Below are positions 1 to 10,934 of a DNA stretch of 64,000 nt, in pieces; position 1 is the stretch's first letter, and every line of letters starts with the position of its first letter. The DNA is taken from assembly GCF_023159225.1 (NCBI RefSeq), contig NC_063188.1, positions 17,753,086 to 17,817,085 of the forward strand, in the 5' to 3' direction. The translations under genes and the position numbers were made by a program. The notes under the pieces were generated by a model. That model had not been told where the DNA came from, did not search any database, and saw nothing but the letters and a program-made list of their open reading frames with translations. This DNA is from Perognathus longimembris pacificus (Eukaryota > Chordata > Mammalia > Rodentia > Heteromyidae).

Positions 1-438
1 ACTAGAATCAAATACAGTGACAACAGAGGTTAAATCATAGGGAAGATGAACAGAAGAAAAAAGAAATGATTTCACATAGTACCTTGAAAATAGCAACATG
101 AATGTTAAACCACTTGTTTCCATAGTTTGGGGATCATTTCTCTTAGTGTCATCTTTTGTCATCATATGTACATAGCTATTCAGCTATTGTGCTCATCTGT
201 TAGGGCTATCCTAGACATACAGCAATTATTACCAATAAGAGAGACCATAGAGTTTATGTTTCTTTGGGTCTGGCTCACTTCACTTAATATGTTTGTTTCC
301 AAGTCTTTCCATTTCCTTATGGATGGGGCAATGTCATTCTTTATGATAGAAGCATGGAATTCCATTTTGTATATATACCACGATTTCTTGATCCATTCAT
401 CTACTGAAGGGCATCTGTTTCAAATCAGCTGTAATATA
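1..438 (-). mobile_element. LINE-1 fragment, antisense (3' UTR to ORF2 tail)
   Basis: Same sequence block as 32640-33060 and 58150-58570, including the stretch ggctcacttcactta and the reverse complement of the ORF2 C-terminal peptide motif W-I-K-K-x-W. It runs off the left edge and is cut by a SINE at 439. Confidence 0.75.
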
Positions 439-670
439 TTTTTTTTGCTAGTCTTGGGGCTTGAACTCACAGTTTAAATGCTGTCCTTGAGCACTTTTGC
501 TCAAGAGTAGCACTCTATTACTTGGAGCCACAACTCCACTTCTGGTTTTGAGTGGTTAATTGGAGATAAAACTCTCACAGGGACTTTTCTGCCCAGGCTG
601 GCTTTGAACAATGATCCTTAGATCTCAGCCTCCTGAGTTGCTAGGATTATGGGCATGGCCAGCACCCAGG
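439..670 (-). mobile_element. B1-dID SINE
   Basis: Read on the minus strand, this is a 7SL-derived B1 half followed by a tRNA/ID-derived half and an A tail (T run at 439-446). The family signature on the + strand is cttgaactcag, then acttgagccaca, then ggttaattggagata, then gatctcagcctcctgag. Inserted into the antisense LINE-1 to its left. Confidence 0.75.
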
Positions 671-688
671 TGCTATAGATATTTTTCA

Positions 689-787
689 GATAGGGTCTCA
701 AGTTTTGCCTGGGATATCCTGGACTATGATCCTATTTATATTTCCTGACATAACTGGAATGACAGGCATATGTCACCACAACTAGCT
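689..787 (-). mobile_element. B1-like monomer fragment
   Basis: Diverged 7SL-like piece (tagggtctcaa ... gcctgg ... ggaatgacaggcat) without the ID-derived half. Confidence 0.5.
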
Positions 788-814
788 TGTCTTTTGAGAT
801 CGAATCTTTTTAAA

Positions 815-1091
815 AAAGTTATTATTAAATTTAATAATTTTCATTAGATAGTTGAGCAAAGGAGTTACCATTCAACAGTAGTTTATGAATACATTGCCTC
901 TTGATCATTGCCACCCTTTTAACATTCTCACCCACCCTTCCCATCCCTTCCTTCACTTTCTTACTTCTAGGTTGTGTATTGATTTTTTTGCCCTTTAACA
1001 AAGCAATTTATGTGTATGATACATCTTGATCTGTGTCATCCCTTCAACATCCCCACTTCCCCATCTACCCAACCCTTCCCTTATTTTTCAC
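815..1091 (-). mobile_element. LINE-1 3' UTR-like segment, antisense
   Basis: Pyrimidine-rich stretch with tcacccacccttccc and ttcttacttcta, resembling the antisense LINE-1 3' UTRs at 38040-38290 and 11837-12115. It abuts a sense LINE-1 piece at about 1092. Confidence 0.5.
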
Positions 1092-1600
1092 AGTTCTATG
1101 GCATATGCAATGCATTCTTGGAATCATCCCAGATGCCCTCGAATGGACAAATGGATCAAGAAAATGTGATATATATATGTATATATATATATATGCACAC
1201 ACATAGATATACCCACATACATAAACACACAAATTCTGCTCATCCATTACGAAGAATAAGATTGAACCATTCCTAAGGAAATGGACAGACTTGGAGAGGA
1301 TTATGTACAGTGAAGTAGGCCAGACCCAGAGAAGCCCAGGTTGCCTGGTTTCTCATTAGTGGGAACTAGCATGTGCCTATAAATCTAGGAATAATAAGCA
1401 CACTGGGTAGAACCCAAGTGGTTATAAACGAATTATAATAGAATCATTGGAGAATGAAAATAACATAATTATTTTAGAAAGACCAAATCAATGCCCAACA
1501 AAATGAATACTAGGATATGGGTATTTGCAAAGGACAGACAAGAGGAGAGAGGGGTAGAAGAATAAAAGGGGGAAATGAGTAGAATGAAATTGAATCTTGA
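1092..1600 (+). mobile_element. LINE-1 ORF2 tail and 3' UTR, sense
   Basis: Encodes the relic S-Q-M-P-S-N-G-Q-M-D-Q-E-N-V, matching the usual end of LINE-1 ORF2 (QMP...D..DKENV). It continues into the conserved tggacagacttggagaggat and tctcattagtggga parts of the 3' end. A TA/CA microsatellite (1171-1216) has grown inside it. Confidence 0.7.
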
Positions 1601-1602
1601 TC

Positions 1603-1692
1603 TTTTTTTTTTGCCTGGGCTGGTTTTGGAATCATGATTCTTGTGAACTTAGCTTCTTCCTGTGTAGCTAGGGTGACAGTCACATGCTACCT
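1603..1692 (-). mobile_element. B1 fragment
   Basis: T run, then gcctgggctggttttg ... gtagctagggtgacagtcacatgc, the antisense 5' part of B1. Strongly diverged. Confidence 0.5.
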
Positions 1693-2693
1693 CCCCCAAT
1701 TACTCATTGAGCTGTCCGGGAGGCAGGGGAGGGATGTGTCTTATGAACTTTTTTCTTGGACTGACTTCGAACAGTCATCTCCCTGATTTCCCAGGCAGTG
1801 TGAATTAAAAGTGTGTATCATGCTTGTCTCTTAGGTCCCTTCTTAGAACTTAAAGTTTAGAAAAAAAAATTTAATTCTCTGAAGTAAAGATCAGTTTTGA
1901 TAAAACATTTACTGCTTCCTTTACATGGTTGCTTTGACTCTTTAGTTTAAAAATTCTCACCTTTTAACTTCTGGAGAGCTTTTTTCTTTCCTCTTGAGCC
2001 AGCTCAAGAAGCTATGTGTGCATTGCCTGTGGCCATGTACGTTGCTGTTGAAGCAGAGTATTAGTAATTAGTCATTACAATTACTGTGTCTTTTGTAGTT
2101 GTTTAAATGAATTTTTGTGATAGCATCTCAGAGAGAGAATCACAGTGTTGAATATAATGTAATAAAAATTTCATGTTATTAGTTTGTTTTCAAATCACAA
2201 CTTTATTATTAATGAAAATGTTCCTTATTTAAAAGTAAGAAAATGTCATTCCTTATTACAACTGTAGGAGAAAAAGTACTTTTTAGAAAATAATACTATA
2301 GCTTTTTATTAACTTGCTTCTCGTTTTATAGGTTTATCACAGTAGCTAGTAAATGTTAATTAGGTTATGGTTTCAGCTCAGGATATTTTATATATTCTCT
2401 AGCCAGTTGAGAAAGGATTGTCTTTATAGGTGTTTTAGAAGAACAAAGGTGAAACGTGTGAATTCTCTACTTGTTACATTTCTCTTTGTTCCTTATGAAA
2501 ACTAGTCTAGTAAATTTCATAAAAATTATTCATGAAGTTTGATTTATATGTTTGTACTTGTGTATTAACAACTAGTAATGATATTGTAGAGTATTACATT
2601 GTTAATGACAAAGAAATCTGAATAAATCTTTAGTAACATTGATAAACTGTAAAATATATGGATGGGTTTTTTTGTGAATATAGAATTAAAATC
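1693..2693. other. SMARCA1 intron, unclassified AT-rich sequence
   Basis: No open frame, splice-flanked conserved exon or recognised repeat is visible. Several long A/T runs. Confidence 0.6.
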
Positions 2694-2894
2694 TTTTTTT
2701 TTTTGCCAGTCCTGGGTCTTGGACTCAGGGCCTGAGCACTGTCCCTGGCTTCTTTTTGCTCAAGGCTAGCACTCTGCCACTTGAGCCACAGCGCCACTTC
2801 TGGCCATTTTCTGTATATGTGGTGCTGGGGAATCGAACCCAGGGCTTCATGTATACAAGGCGAGCACTCTTGCCACTAGGACACATTCCCAGCC
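2694..2894 (-). mobile_element. IDL-Geo-type dimeric SINE
   Basis: On the minus strand: a left monomer starting like an ID/tRNA-Ala SINE (ggctggg...atgtgtcctagtggcaagag...ggttcgattcc), a linker, a right monomer (ggctcaagtggcagagtgctagccttgagc), then an A tail seen here as a T run at 2694-2704. The tRNA-like A and B boxes sit in the left monomer, so it would have been a Pol III transcript copied by LINE-1. A possible 9-bp repeat attaaaatc lies at 2685-2693 and 2907-2915. Confidence 0.85.
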
Positions 2895-3162
2895 TCATAA
2901 AATTAAATTAAAATCTTAAAACCAAATATATCGGTAATCTCACAGATTTCTTTTTGCTCGTCATACATGGGAAAGACCAAAAAGTCCCTTTTCTGCCATA
3001 ATTTTGAATAAGTCCTATGGAGAGGAATGTACAGACAAAATAGTGTTTAAGCAAAGGAATCAGAGGAGTAGCTTCACAAAAGAGGTCTTTCTTGGAACCA
3101 ATCTTGAAAACCTAAGAGTTGACCTAGGGAATACAATTCCAGGTTGTGCCAGCAGGATTACA
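2895..3162. other. SMARCA1 intron, unclassified
   Basis: No repeat or exon recognised. An open frame crossing 3004-3375 runs into the next SINE and has no coding character. Confidence 0.5.
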
Positions 3163-3360
3163 CACTGGGCACTGGTGGCTCATTCCTGTAATACTACATC
3201 TGAAAATCGTGGTTTGAATCCAGTCTGGGGAGGAAAATCCATGAGATTCTTATCTCCAACTAATCATCAAAAAACTGGAAGTGGAATTCTGGTTCAAGTG
3301 GCAAAGGTCAGGGACAGTATCTTTGTCTTGAGTTCAAGCCCCAGGACTGGCAATAAAACA
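3163..3360 (+). mobile_element. B1-dID SINE
   Basis: Sense copy: gggcactggtggctcattcctgtaa start of B1, then aactggaagtggaatt..ggttcaagtggcaaag, ending gagttcaagccccaggactggca plus a short A-rich tail. Confidence 0.7.
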
Positions 3361-3559
3361 AGAGCAGTGACATGATCAGATTCATATTTTTAAAATACTG
3401 CTTGGGTAGATGGAGGTAGATATCTATCTCATTTAACTACAACTATGCTAACAATTTCATATTTATTTCTAGTTTTTCCTCCTCACTTTGTTTTTCTGTC
3501 CTTTGGCTAATATGCCACTATCCACTGTCTGCTCCAGAGTCTTTTTTACTGCTGCTGTT

Positions 3560-3779
3560 CTGTTTTTTTTTTTGTTTTTTTTTTTGGCCAGTCCTAGGCC
3601 ATGAACTCAGGGCCTGAGCACTGCCCCTGGCTTCTTTTTGCTCAAGGCTAGCACTCTGCCACTTGAGCCACAGCGCCCCTTCTGGCCATTTTCTGTATAT
3701 GTGGTGCTGAGGAATCGAACCCAGGGCCTCATGTATACAAGGCAAGCACTCTTGCCACTAGGCCATATCCCCAGCCCCT
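3560..3779 (-). mobile_element. IDL-Geo-type SINE with 12-bp target duplication
   Basis: Complete copy with a long T run (A tail) at 3563-3585. It is flanked by the perfect repeat actgctgctgtt at 3548-3559 and 3780-3791, fixing its edges. Low divergence suggests a fairly recent insertion. Confidence 0.9.
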
Positions 3780-3791
3780 ACTGCTGCTGTT

Positions 3792-4384
3792 TTAACCTTG
3801 AAGTGTAGTTGGTTATATTTAAGCTAGTCAGCATAGTTATGGAGCTCAGAGTAGGTACCAAGCGAATGAAGGAGTATCAGACTTTTGTACACTTCACTTT
3901 GCTTCTGTCACACAGATTCCTACAATTGGACCAGATCTGAATAGAATGTAAGCAAATGTACCAATATGTCAGAGTTCATTCTAGTTTTTTTCCTTGTACT
4001 CTATCTTTTTCCATTGATAGAGGTTGTCTGTCATTCCTGAAGCAGCTTTTATATAGTCATATTTCAATATCTAATTGTAAATTCTGAAATGTTATGCAGC
4101 CATACCATTTCATTTAGGGCACTAGACTATACGAATGAACAGAACTACAATTAATGCACTAACAAGAATCCATATTAGGTACTTATATTTATGCATTATC
4201 TCTTGAAAAAGGTAACAATATTTTATAATAAAGACAGTTTATAGGTGGTAATAATTACATACAAGTATCCTCATTTGGTCCTTGTTTAGGAAAGGTAGGA
4301 TATACTTATTAGAGTATCAGTTTCCATTTTTACTCATAGTATTCTTGGGCTATGAGATTTTAGTATAGACTCTTAAGTTATTTA
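3792..4384. other. SMARCA1 intron, unclassified AT-rich
   Basis: Nothing recognised; no conserved coding segment of the SANT/SLIDE region appears here. Confidence 0.5.
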
Positions 4385-4582
4385 TTTTTTGTGCTGGTAT
4401 TGGGCCTTGAATTCAGAGCTTGGGCACTGAACTTAAAGGTTTTTTTTTCAAAACTCAAGGTTGACATTGTTTCACTTGAGCCACAGCTCCCCTTGCAGCT
4501 TTTTGGTGGTTAATTGGAGATAAGAGTCCCATAGATTTTTCTTTCCTGGGCTGGCTTTGAACCATGATGTTCAAGTCTTAGC
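4385..4582 (-). mobile_element. B1-dID SINE, truncated
   Basis: Has the gtgctggtattgggccttgaa start and ggtggttaattggagataagag middle, but stops at ggctttgaaccatgatgttcaag. The outer (5') part of B1 is missing. Confidence 0.7.
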
Positions 4583-5105
4583 AAAAGGTTCACATGTGAC
4601 TCAAAATGTGGAAAGTATGGCACAGAATTTATAGACAAACGTATTAATTAAAAAATTGTCTTCTAGAGGTAAAGTAAGGGTATATATAAAAAACAGAAAC
4701 AAATAAGCTTTTTTCATTTTACTAAGAACTGTAGAACAAAATCCTGACATAGAATTTGATCACAAATTCAGAGGAACAAATGTGAAGTGTTTCTTTTTTT
4801 TTTTTCATTTTTGCCCTTGCTCATTCAGCCTCTTTTGACTTTCAACCATAAAAGGCGCAGACCTTCTGTCATTCAGACTTAGGTAGGCTTAGTGTCTAGG
4901 ATTTTAGTACATAGGAAATGTAATGTGGAACCTCTTTAATCTCTTTCAATAAGTCACTTCAAGTCTACTGATGTGCCTTTTGAATTGATGCTTTGAAGCT
5001 GAGTAGGGGCAAAGAATATTTGAACTTGGTGCCTGGGGTGATTAATATTCACCACACACCAAGGGGCAGCATTGTGCACTGCAAACATTACATCATTTAT
5101 CACAC
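4583..5105. other. SMARCA1 intron, unclassified
   Basis: No feature seen apart from a T run at 4792-4805. Confidence 0.5.

Positions 5106-5149
<44 letters not shown>
5106..5149. repeat. (TA)n microsatellite
   Basis: About 22 near-perfect AT dinucleotides, after a short CA/TA mix. Confidence 0.95.
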
Positions 5150-5153
<4 letters not shown>

Positions 5154-5671
5154 CCTACTATTCAAAAGTTGAAATGTGAATGGATTTGCATTGAGTGGAC
5201 TCCTAAGCCGTTGGAGAGAGATGAGAAAACAGAACAGCACAATTTTGTTTAAAGTAAATAGGAAGCCTGTAATTTATAGCAGGAGTTGGCAAAACCTGTT
5301 TTGCATAGTTTCCAGGCTGCAAATTTTTTTTTTTTTAGAATTTTTTAACTGGTTCAGAGAAATAAAAAGAAGAATAGTATTTTGGGACATGAAAAGTATA
5401 CCAAATTGCAATGTTAGTGTCTGGAAATAAGGTTTTATTGGAACAGAGGTACATACTCATTTATGTATTGTTTATAGCTGTTTTCATGCTAGAGCAGCAT
5501 AACTGAATAGTTGTGACAGAGACTGTGGCATTCGCAAAGCTGAAAATATTTACCATCTGGCTCTTCACTGAAATAAATATACTGAAATCTGGTTGAAAAG
5601 AATGTGTATGAAAAGTGGAAGGGAAGAAATAATAGAACCAAGGGTAGGGTGGTATTTATCATCAAACTTCC
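5150..5671. other. SMARCA1 intron, unclassified
   Basis: AT-rich with a T run near 5326-5336. No exon or repeat recognised. Confidence 0.5.
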
Positions 5672-6012
5672 TGTTAGTGGGATAAATACCTGAGGAAAAA
5701 ACAACTTGAAGGAGGAAGGATTTATTTTGCTTCATACTTTCAGAGGTTTCCATGGATCATAGTGGGGAGGGTGTAGCAGAGTGAAGAACTGCTTGCATCA
5801 TTGTGACCAAGAAGTGGAGATAGGATATGTGTATGTATACTGGCTGTCTCCTTTATTCTTTTGTTCCATCTGGAGCCCCAGACTGTGGGATGGTTACTGC
5901 CTACTATAGTCAACAGCTCTGCCTCCCTTATTTAATGCTTTCTGGAAGCACTGTCACAAATGGCCTAGGCGCTTCTCAGTGAAATCAAGTTGATATCCAA
6001 CAACCATTAGAA
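5672..6012 (+). mobile_element. Old LTR-like repeat (same family as 7650 and 26543)
   Basis: Begins tgttag and shares aaatacctgagg, ggaggaaggatttattttgc and the terminal aagttgatatccaacaaccat with the copy at 7650-8014. The TG...CA form and the 'fragment of cttatagtt' style sequence suggest an ERVL-type LTR relic. The family name is uncertain. Confidence 0.45.
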
Positions 6013-6104
6013 GTCTGTTCCTTTTCATTTTACACCCATACATACCTTTTTAACATTCTTAACATACTACTCCTGCCCCCAAAGACTCTTGTTCATTTCT
6101 TTGA

Positions 6105-6343
6105 ATTTTCTTCTTTTTTTCTTTATTGTCAAAGTGGGGTTACAGTTTCCTATGTAAGGCAGTGAGTACATTTCTTATCCAATTTGTTACCTCCTCCCTT
6201 ATTTTCTCCCCGCCTCCCCCATGAGTTGTACAGTTGGTTTACGCCCTATAGTTTGTAAGTATTTTTGTTGCATTGGTTTGTCTTTTTATCACTTGTCTCT
6301 CGATTTTGGTATTCCCTTTCCCTTCCCTAGTTCCAATACACAC

Positions 6344-6396
<53 letters not shown>

Positions 6397-6690
6397 ATAT
6401 CCATATAGTGATTACAGTGATATCAGGGGTAAAATCACGGGAAGGGAATATAAAAAAAAAAAAAGGCACGGTTTCACATGGCATGTTGAAAATAACAACA
6501 ATGATATACCACATGTTCCATAACGTGGAGTTCATTTTTCTTAGCATCATCTTATGTGTTCTTATGTACATAACTCTGGAGCTATTGTGATCTTTTGTTA
6601 AGTCTATCCTAGACATATACCAATTATTTACTATGAGGGAAACCATAGAATCCATGTTTCTTTGGGTCTGGCTTGTTCATCTCTTAATAC
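6105..6690 (-). mobile_element. LINE-1 3' end, antisense
   Basis: T run at 6114-6121, then tattgtcaaagtggggttacagtttc..gtaaggcagtgagtacatttctta, the 3' end shared with 32370 and 57905. It reaches ttgggtctggct near 6670. The 138-residue minus-strand frame across it is LINE-1 3' UTR, not a gene. Confidence 0.8.
6336..6393. repeat. (CA)n microsatellite inside LINE-1 3' UTR
   Basis: About 27 CA units with one G interruption, sitting where other copies in the window read ttccaatacatgtatatac. Confidence 0.95.
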
Positions 6691-7649
6691 AAAGTACATT
6701 CAATCCATCTCTACAAGTCCCCACAGTCTCAACAGTTCGAGCATTGCTTGAAAGTTTCCTTTGAGACTCAAGGCAGATTCTTAGCTGTGAGCACTTGTAT
6801 GATTAAAAAAATTGTGTACTTCCAAGATACAATGGCACAGAGTAAACATTCTCATTCCGAAAGGGAGGAATAGGAAAACAGCGTGGAAGGATTGGACCAA
6901 AGCAAGACTGAAAGCCCAGCAAGGTTAGTGTTAAATCCAGTAGCTTCATGTTTGGCATCCAGGGCACACATGAGTGTGATGTGAGCCCCAAAGGGCTTGG
7001 GCAACCTGGTCTCTGTGGCTTTGGTGTCTGGAGCTCACATAACCTCTCTCTAGGACTTAGTTTACTCATTGCCTGCCACTTTCCCCAGTGTTTCCCCAGT
7101 TGCCCATGTTCACAGAATCGCCTGACTCCTTAGGTTTCCACTGCAGCTTAGGTTTCGGTGTCACAGCTCTCAGTGGCTTCCTGAAGAGACTCTTATGCTT
7201 TCACAGACATTTCTTGGCCTCCCTGGTTTTCCTTGGAAACTACGTGGATACCTACATGACTCCATAATTCTTTCATTTTGCATGTTTGTAAAACCAGCAT
7301 CATGTGGACCACAACAAGGTCTGAACCTAGTTCAAGTGGTACCTAGGCCCCCTTGCACCATGGCTGCAGCAGTCTCCGTGCCTGGATGGCTGAGCACAGA
7401 CAATACTTTCCTCAATGGGTCTGTATGAGCATTGTTCTCAGAAGCTTTCTTCTGTCTGAGAAATGCAATAAAATATGTTCCCTACTTTCCGACTGGAATT
7501 GTCTTCTGAGCTTTTTCGAGAATCACCCATTAAGCTCTTCTGGGGCTACTCTAGCCCACATCTCCATGGTTCTCCAAACTCCAAAGATTTCTAAATCATA
7601 TCATCAGCTAGTCACAGGAATGGCTCCCCCTCTCTGGCATCAATTTTCT
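6691..7649. other. SMARCA1 intron, unclassified block with a poly(A)-like signal
   Basis: Less AT-rich than its surroundings, with caccatggctgcagcag (an ATG in good context followed by a short 22-codon frame) near 7356 and AATAAA at 7467-7472 followed by a TC-rich stretch. It could be an old LTR or a transcript-derived insertion. I cannot assign it, and there are no splice or coding signs. Confidence 0.4.
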
Positions 7650-8014
7650 GTGTTAATTCGGCTTTCCATTGATGTCACAAATACTTGAGAATCTTAGAAA
7701 GAGGAAATACTTGTTTTGCCTCACAGTTTTAGAGATTTCAGTCCATCATGGCAGGCAAACTATCTCAGGTGGAGGGAGGAAAGACAGACTGGCACAAGAA
7801 CACATCTCCACCGTGAGCTTTCCCTTCTCCCTTTTATCTTTCTATTCTGTTCAGGATCTCAGACTATGAGATGGTGCTTCCACATTCAGAATGTATCTTT
7901 TTCTCTCTTAGTTAATATTCTCTTAGAAATGCCCATATAGATATACCAGAAGTGTGCTTTACTAATCTCCTAGGTGTCTTTTAATAGAATTGATCTGACA
8001 AGGTTAGCCATCAC
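7650..8014 (+). mobile_element. Old LTR-like repeat, near full length
   Basis: Runs from tgttaattcggctttccatt to gttagccatcaca, that is TG...CA, 365 bp. It shares its start with 26543 (tgttagtcagctttccat) and its interior with 5672. No clear target duplication remains. Confidence 0.5.
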
Positions 8015-8170
8015 AGTCCTTTTAGAGACATATTAAATGAATGATAGGAAAAGGGATAGGACGTTTAGTTAAAGAGTGGTGTTTGTAGGTCTAGGGAATA
8101 ATTATGGTAAGATACAAGAGCTGCCTGGAAATACTTGATGTCAGGAGAAGAGGAAATTTGTTTGTTTTCT

Positions 8171-8372
8171 TTCTTTTTTGCCATTCCTGGGGCTTGGACT
8201 CAGGGCCTGAGCACTGTCTCTGGCTTCTTTTTGCTCAAGGCTAGCACTCTGCCACTTGAGCCACAGTGCCACTTCTGGCTTTTTCTGTATATGTGGTGCT
8301 GGAGAATTGAACCCAGGGCCTCATGTATATGAGGCAAGCACTCTTGCCACTAGGCCACATCTCCAGCCCTGC
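8171..8372 (-). mobile_element. IDL-Geo-type SINE
   Basis: Full-length with a short tail. The 9-bp repeat ttgttttct at 8162-8170 and 8373-8381 flanks it. Confidence 0.85.
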
Positions 8373-8381
8373 TTGTTTTCT

Positions 8382-10014
8382 ATGATTACCAGAAGGTAGC
8401 AAATTGTATCTTGCAAAAGAAAATCATTTATAACGCCCAGAAGTAGAATAGCCAGCCTTAGGATGCAGTTGCAGAATTCTTACAGGCAGCCTCCATGACT
8501 GACTAGCAAGTACATACTACAAAGCATTATTCAGGAATTAACTTGAATAATTTTTATTGTTAGGTCCTTTCTTGACTTTCCCAGTGAGAATCTGTATCAA
8601 GAGATATTTGGGTAGTAAAATACTATGACTGTATCAGTAGTCCTCCAAAATTTTCAGAGATGCTTTTATCAACTACTTAATAATGTAAAACTACTTAGTT
8701 TTTTGTTCTTACATCTACAGTCTTTGAGCTAACTCTGATCTTACTTAATCTTAGCTCTTACTCTTACCTTGCATAGCATTTATCAAGTTGGCTTTTACTA
8801 AACATAGTTCCAGAATATGTAAATGTGTTGAAACACATTTGGGACATACCGACACTGAATCCTGTCATAGATACTTCCAATCTATATCAGAATGCTAAAA
8901 GCTCTGAAAAGTCCTGCCATGGGAATATATGTTTGACCTTTTTAAAATTCAGAATTTTGTACATAGTTAAAGATAGAATGATTTTTCAAAAATTGCCATC
9001 TTCCTATTCTCTTCTGCTGTCTTCATTGTCTTTGCATGTCTTTTCCCTCAGTGTGATATTTTTCTCTCTCTTGCTTAATAATTCCTAAATGAAGAGTGCA
9101 AACTTGGTGAGAAAAAGACTTCATTATACCACAGAATTGTAGAAACTGATTGAGGCACGACAATTCCTTGTATAACAGGAATACAAATGGAACAATAAGA
9201 ATCTAGGGGAATATGTAAGTGGAGAAATTAGAAAAAGACACAAAGTGCTAGAAAACTTTTCATATCACTTAATTATTTAAGCAGTGAGTCACTGCTTTAT
9301 TGGTAATCTGGCTTTTGTGATTTTGAGCAATATTCTGTTTGTCATACCATCTGTTTAGTTAGGCAGTTGTTAAGTGTATAGCTAGAAAATTGGGCTGGTT
9401 TGTCTCTAGAGAATGTGTCATGACCTATGCAGGAAGGTAATACCCATACTCAGCCAGTCTTTGATCCCTTCCTCTAGAGAGTTAGATTATTTTTCTCTGT
9501 CTGGAGGAGTTAGTGATAAGTTGAAGGTAATGAAGGTAGAAATTTATTATACAGTCTATTTTTAATCATTTTGCAATACTCTACTTCCCCACATATGAGA
9601 ATGTCTCAAAGTATTAGTGTTTTCCTGTGAATCATTCATATGAATCATGAATATGTATCTAAAGATATCTACAGTCACAGGCAACTGTTACTTACTGAGA
9701 ATAATAATAGCCACAGGGTATAGCTTAATGATTCAAAAATCAACTTCATATAAAGAATCTTATCTAGTCTCCCTAGAAACCAATGATCAAATCTCATCAG
9801 GGTCAACTTCACCCTTTCTAAAATAGGTAAATTGAATAACATGCTGTTTAATTTGTATGTGTATTACTGAATGAAGCTATGAAGAGTATTTGATCTGCAT
9901 ATTAAATACATCACCACTATTGTGGTACGTAAGGAAAATTTCAATGTTATTTTTCCTAAATTGTTTAACTTTGGATAATTGGGGATATATGGGAAACCAA
10001 CATTCGAGTTTTAT
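8382..10014. other. SMARCA1 intron, unclassified AT-rich
   Basis: A 1.6-kb stretch with no recognised repeat, exon or RNA gene. The short frame near 8825-9088 has no coding hallmark. Confidence 0.5.
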
Positions 10015-10030
10015 GTAAGATCATTTTTAA

Positions 10031-10250
10031 AAAATTTATTTATTTGTTGTTTTTTTTTGCCAGTCCTGGGCTTGGACTCAGGGCCTGAGCACTGTCCCTG
10101 GCTTCTTCTTGCTCAAGGCTAGCACTCTGCCACTTGAGCCACAGCGCCCCTTCTGGCCATTTTCCATATATGTGGTGCTGGGGAATCGAACCCAGGGCTT
10201 CAAGTATACAAGGCAAGCACTCTTGCCACTAGGCCATATTCCCAGCCCCA
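10031..10250 (-). mobile_element. IDL-Geo-type SINE with 16-bp target duplication
   Basis: Bounded by gtaagatcatttttaa at 10015-10030 and 10251-10266, a perfect 16-bp duplication. The T run at 10049-10058 is its tail. Confidence 0.92.
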
Positions 10251-10484
10251 GTAAGATCATTTTTAATTGGTAAATAATCTGTTAATCTGACTTTTCTGGC
10301 TAGACTGTCTTTACTTTTCTGCCTCTTTGGGGGCTGAAGAAAAGAAAGTGTTTGGATAGTTTATAACACTTAGAATTTAACATTTCCTATGTTGGTATGT
10401 CATTCCTGGATTTTATTTGGAAATATAAAGCTATATTGAAAATGCCATTTCTTAAAAAAGAAAAAAAAACCCAAAACTTTAAAA

Positions 10485-10683
10485 CCCAGTGCAGGTGATC
10501 ACGCTTGTAACCCTAGCTATTCAGGAGGCTGAGATCTTAGGATCGTGATTCAAAGCCAGCCCGGGTAGGAAAGTCCTTGAGACTCTCATCTCCAATGAAC
10601 CTGTGGCTCAAGTGGTAGAGCACTAGCCTTGAGCTGAAGAACTCAGGGACAACGTCCAGACCCAGAGGTCAAGCCCCACGACC

Positions 10684-10685
<2 letters not shown>
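10485..10685 (+). mobile_element. B1-dID SINE, partly deleted
   Basis: B1 start cccagtgcaggtgatcacgcttgtaacc, then ggctgagatcttaggatcg. The linker between halves is shortened, running directly into ctgtggctcaagtggtagagcac. Its tail has become the following CA repeat. Confidence 0.75.
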
Positions 10686-10724
<39 letters not shown>

Positions 10725-10752
10725 GCACACACGCGCGCACACACACACACAC
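10686..10752. repeat. (CA)n microsatellite with CG steps
   Basis: Alternating purine-pyrimidine run with GC/CG interruptions at 10721-10738, at the 3' end of the SINE. Confidence 0.95.
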
Positions 10753-10867
10753 CCCAATTTCGAAAATGCAAGCTAGCATAAAGAACAAAATAAAACTTTC
10801 TAGTCCAACTACTTGGTGGCAGATGATCTCTTGGGCCCTGGGCAGCATGGGCAAACAAAGTCCTACC

Positions 10868-10903
<36 letters not shown>
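10868..10903. repeat. (TC)n microsatellite
   Basis: About 17 CT units. Confidence 0.95.
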
Positions 10904-10908
<5 letters not shown>

Positions 10909-10934
10909 CATCATTCCTCTGATTTTTTAAAATT

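Noticed and set aside
3004..3375. 123-residue + frame
   Set aside because: Runs from unique intron into a B1-dID SINE; no domain.
6239..6655. 138-residue minus-strand frame
   Set aside because: It is LINE-1 3' UTR with a CA repeat giving a Val-Cys run.
7353..7428. Gene-like start MAAAVSVPGW in good context
   Set aside because: Stops after 22 codons, no splice donor or similar protein recognised; kept only as a weak finding about the block.
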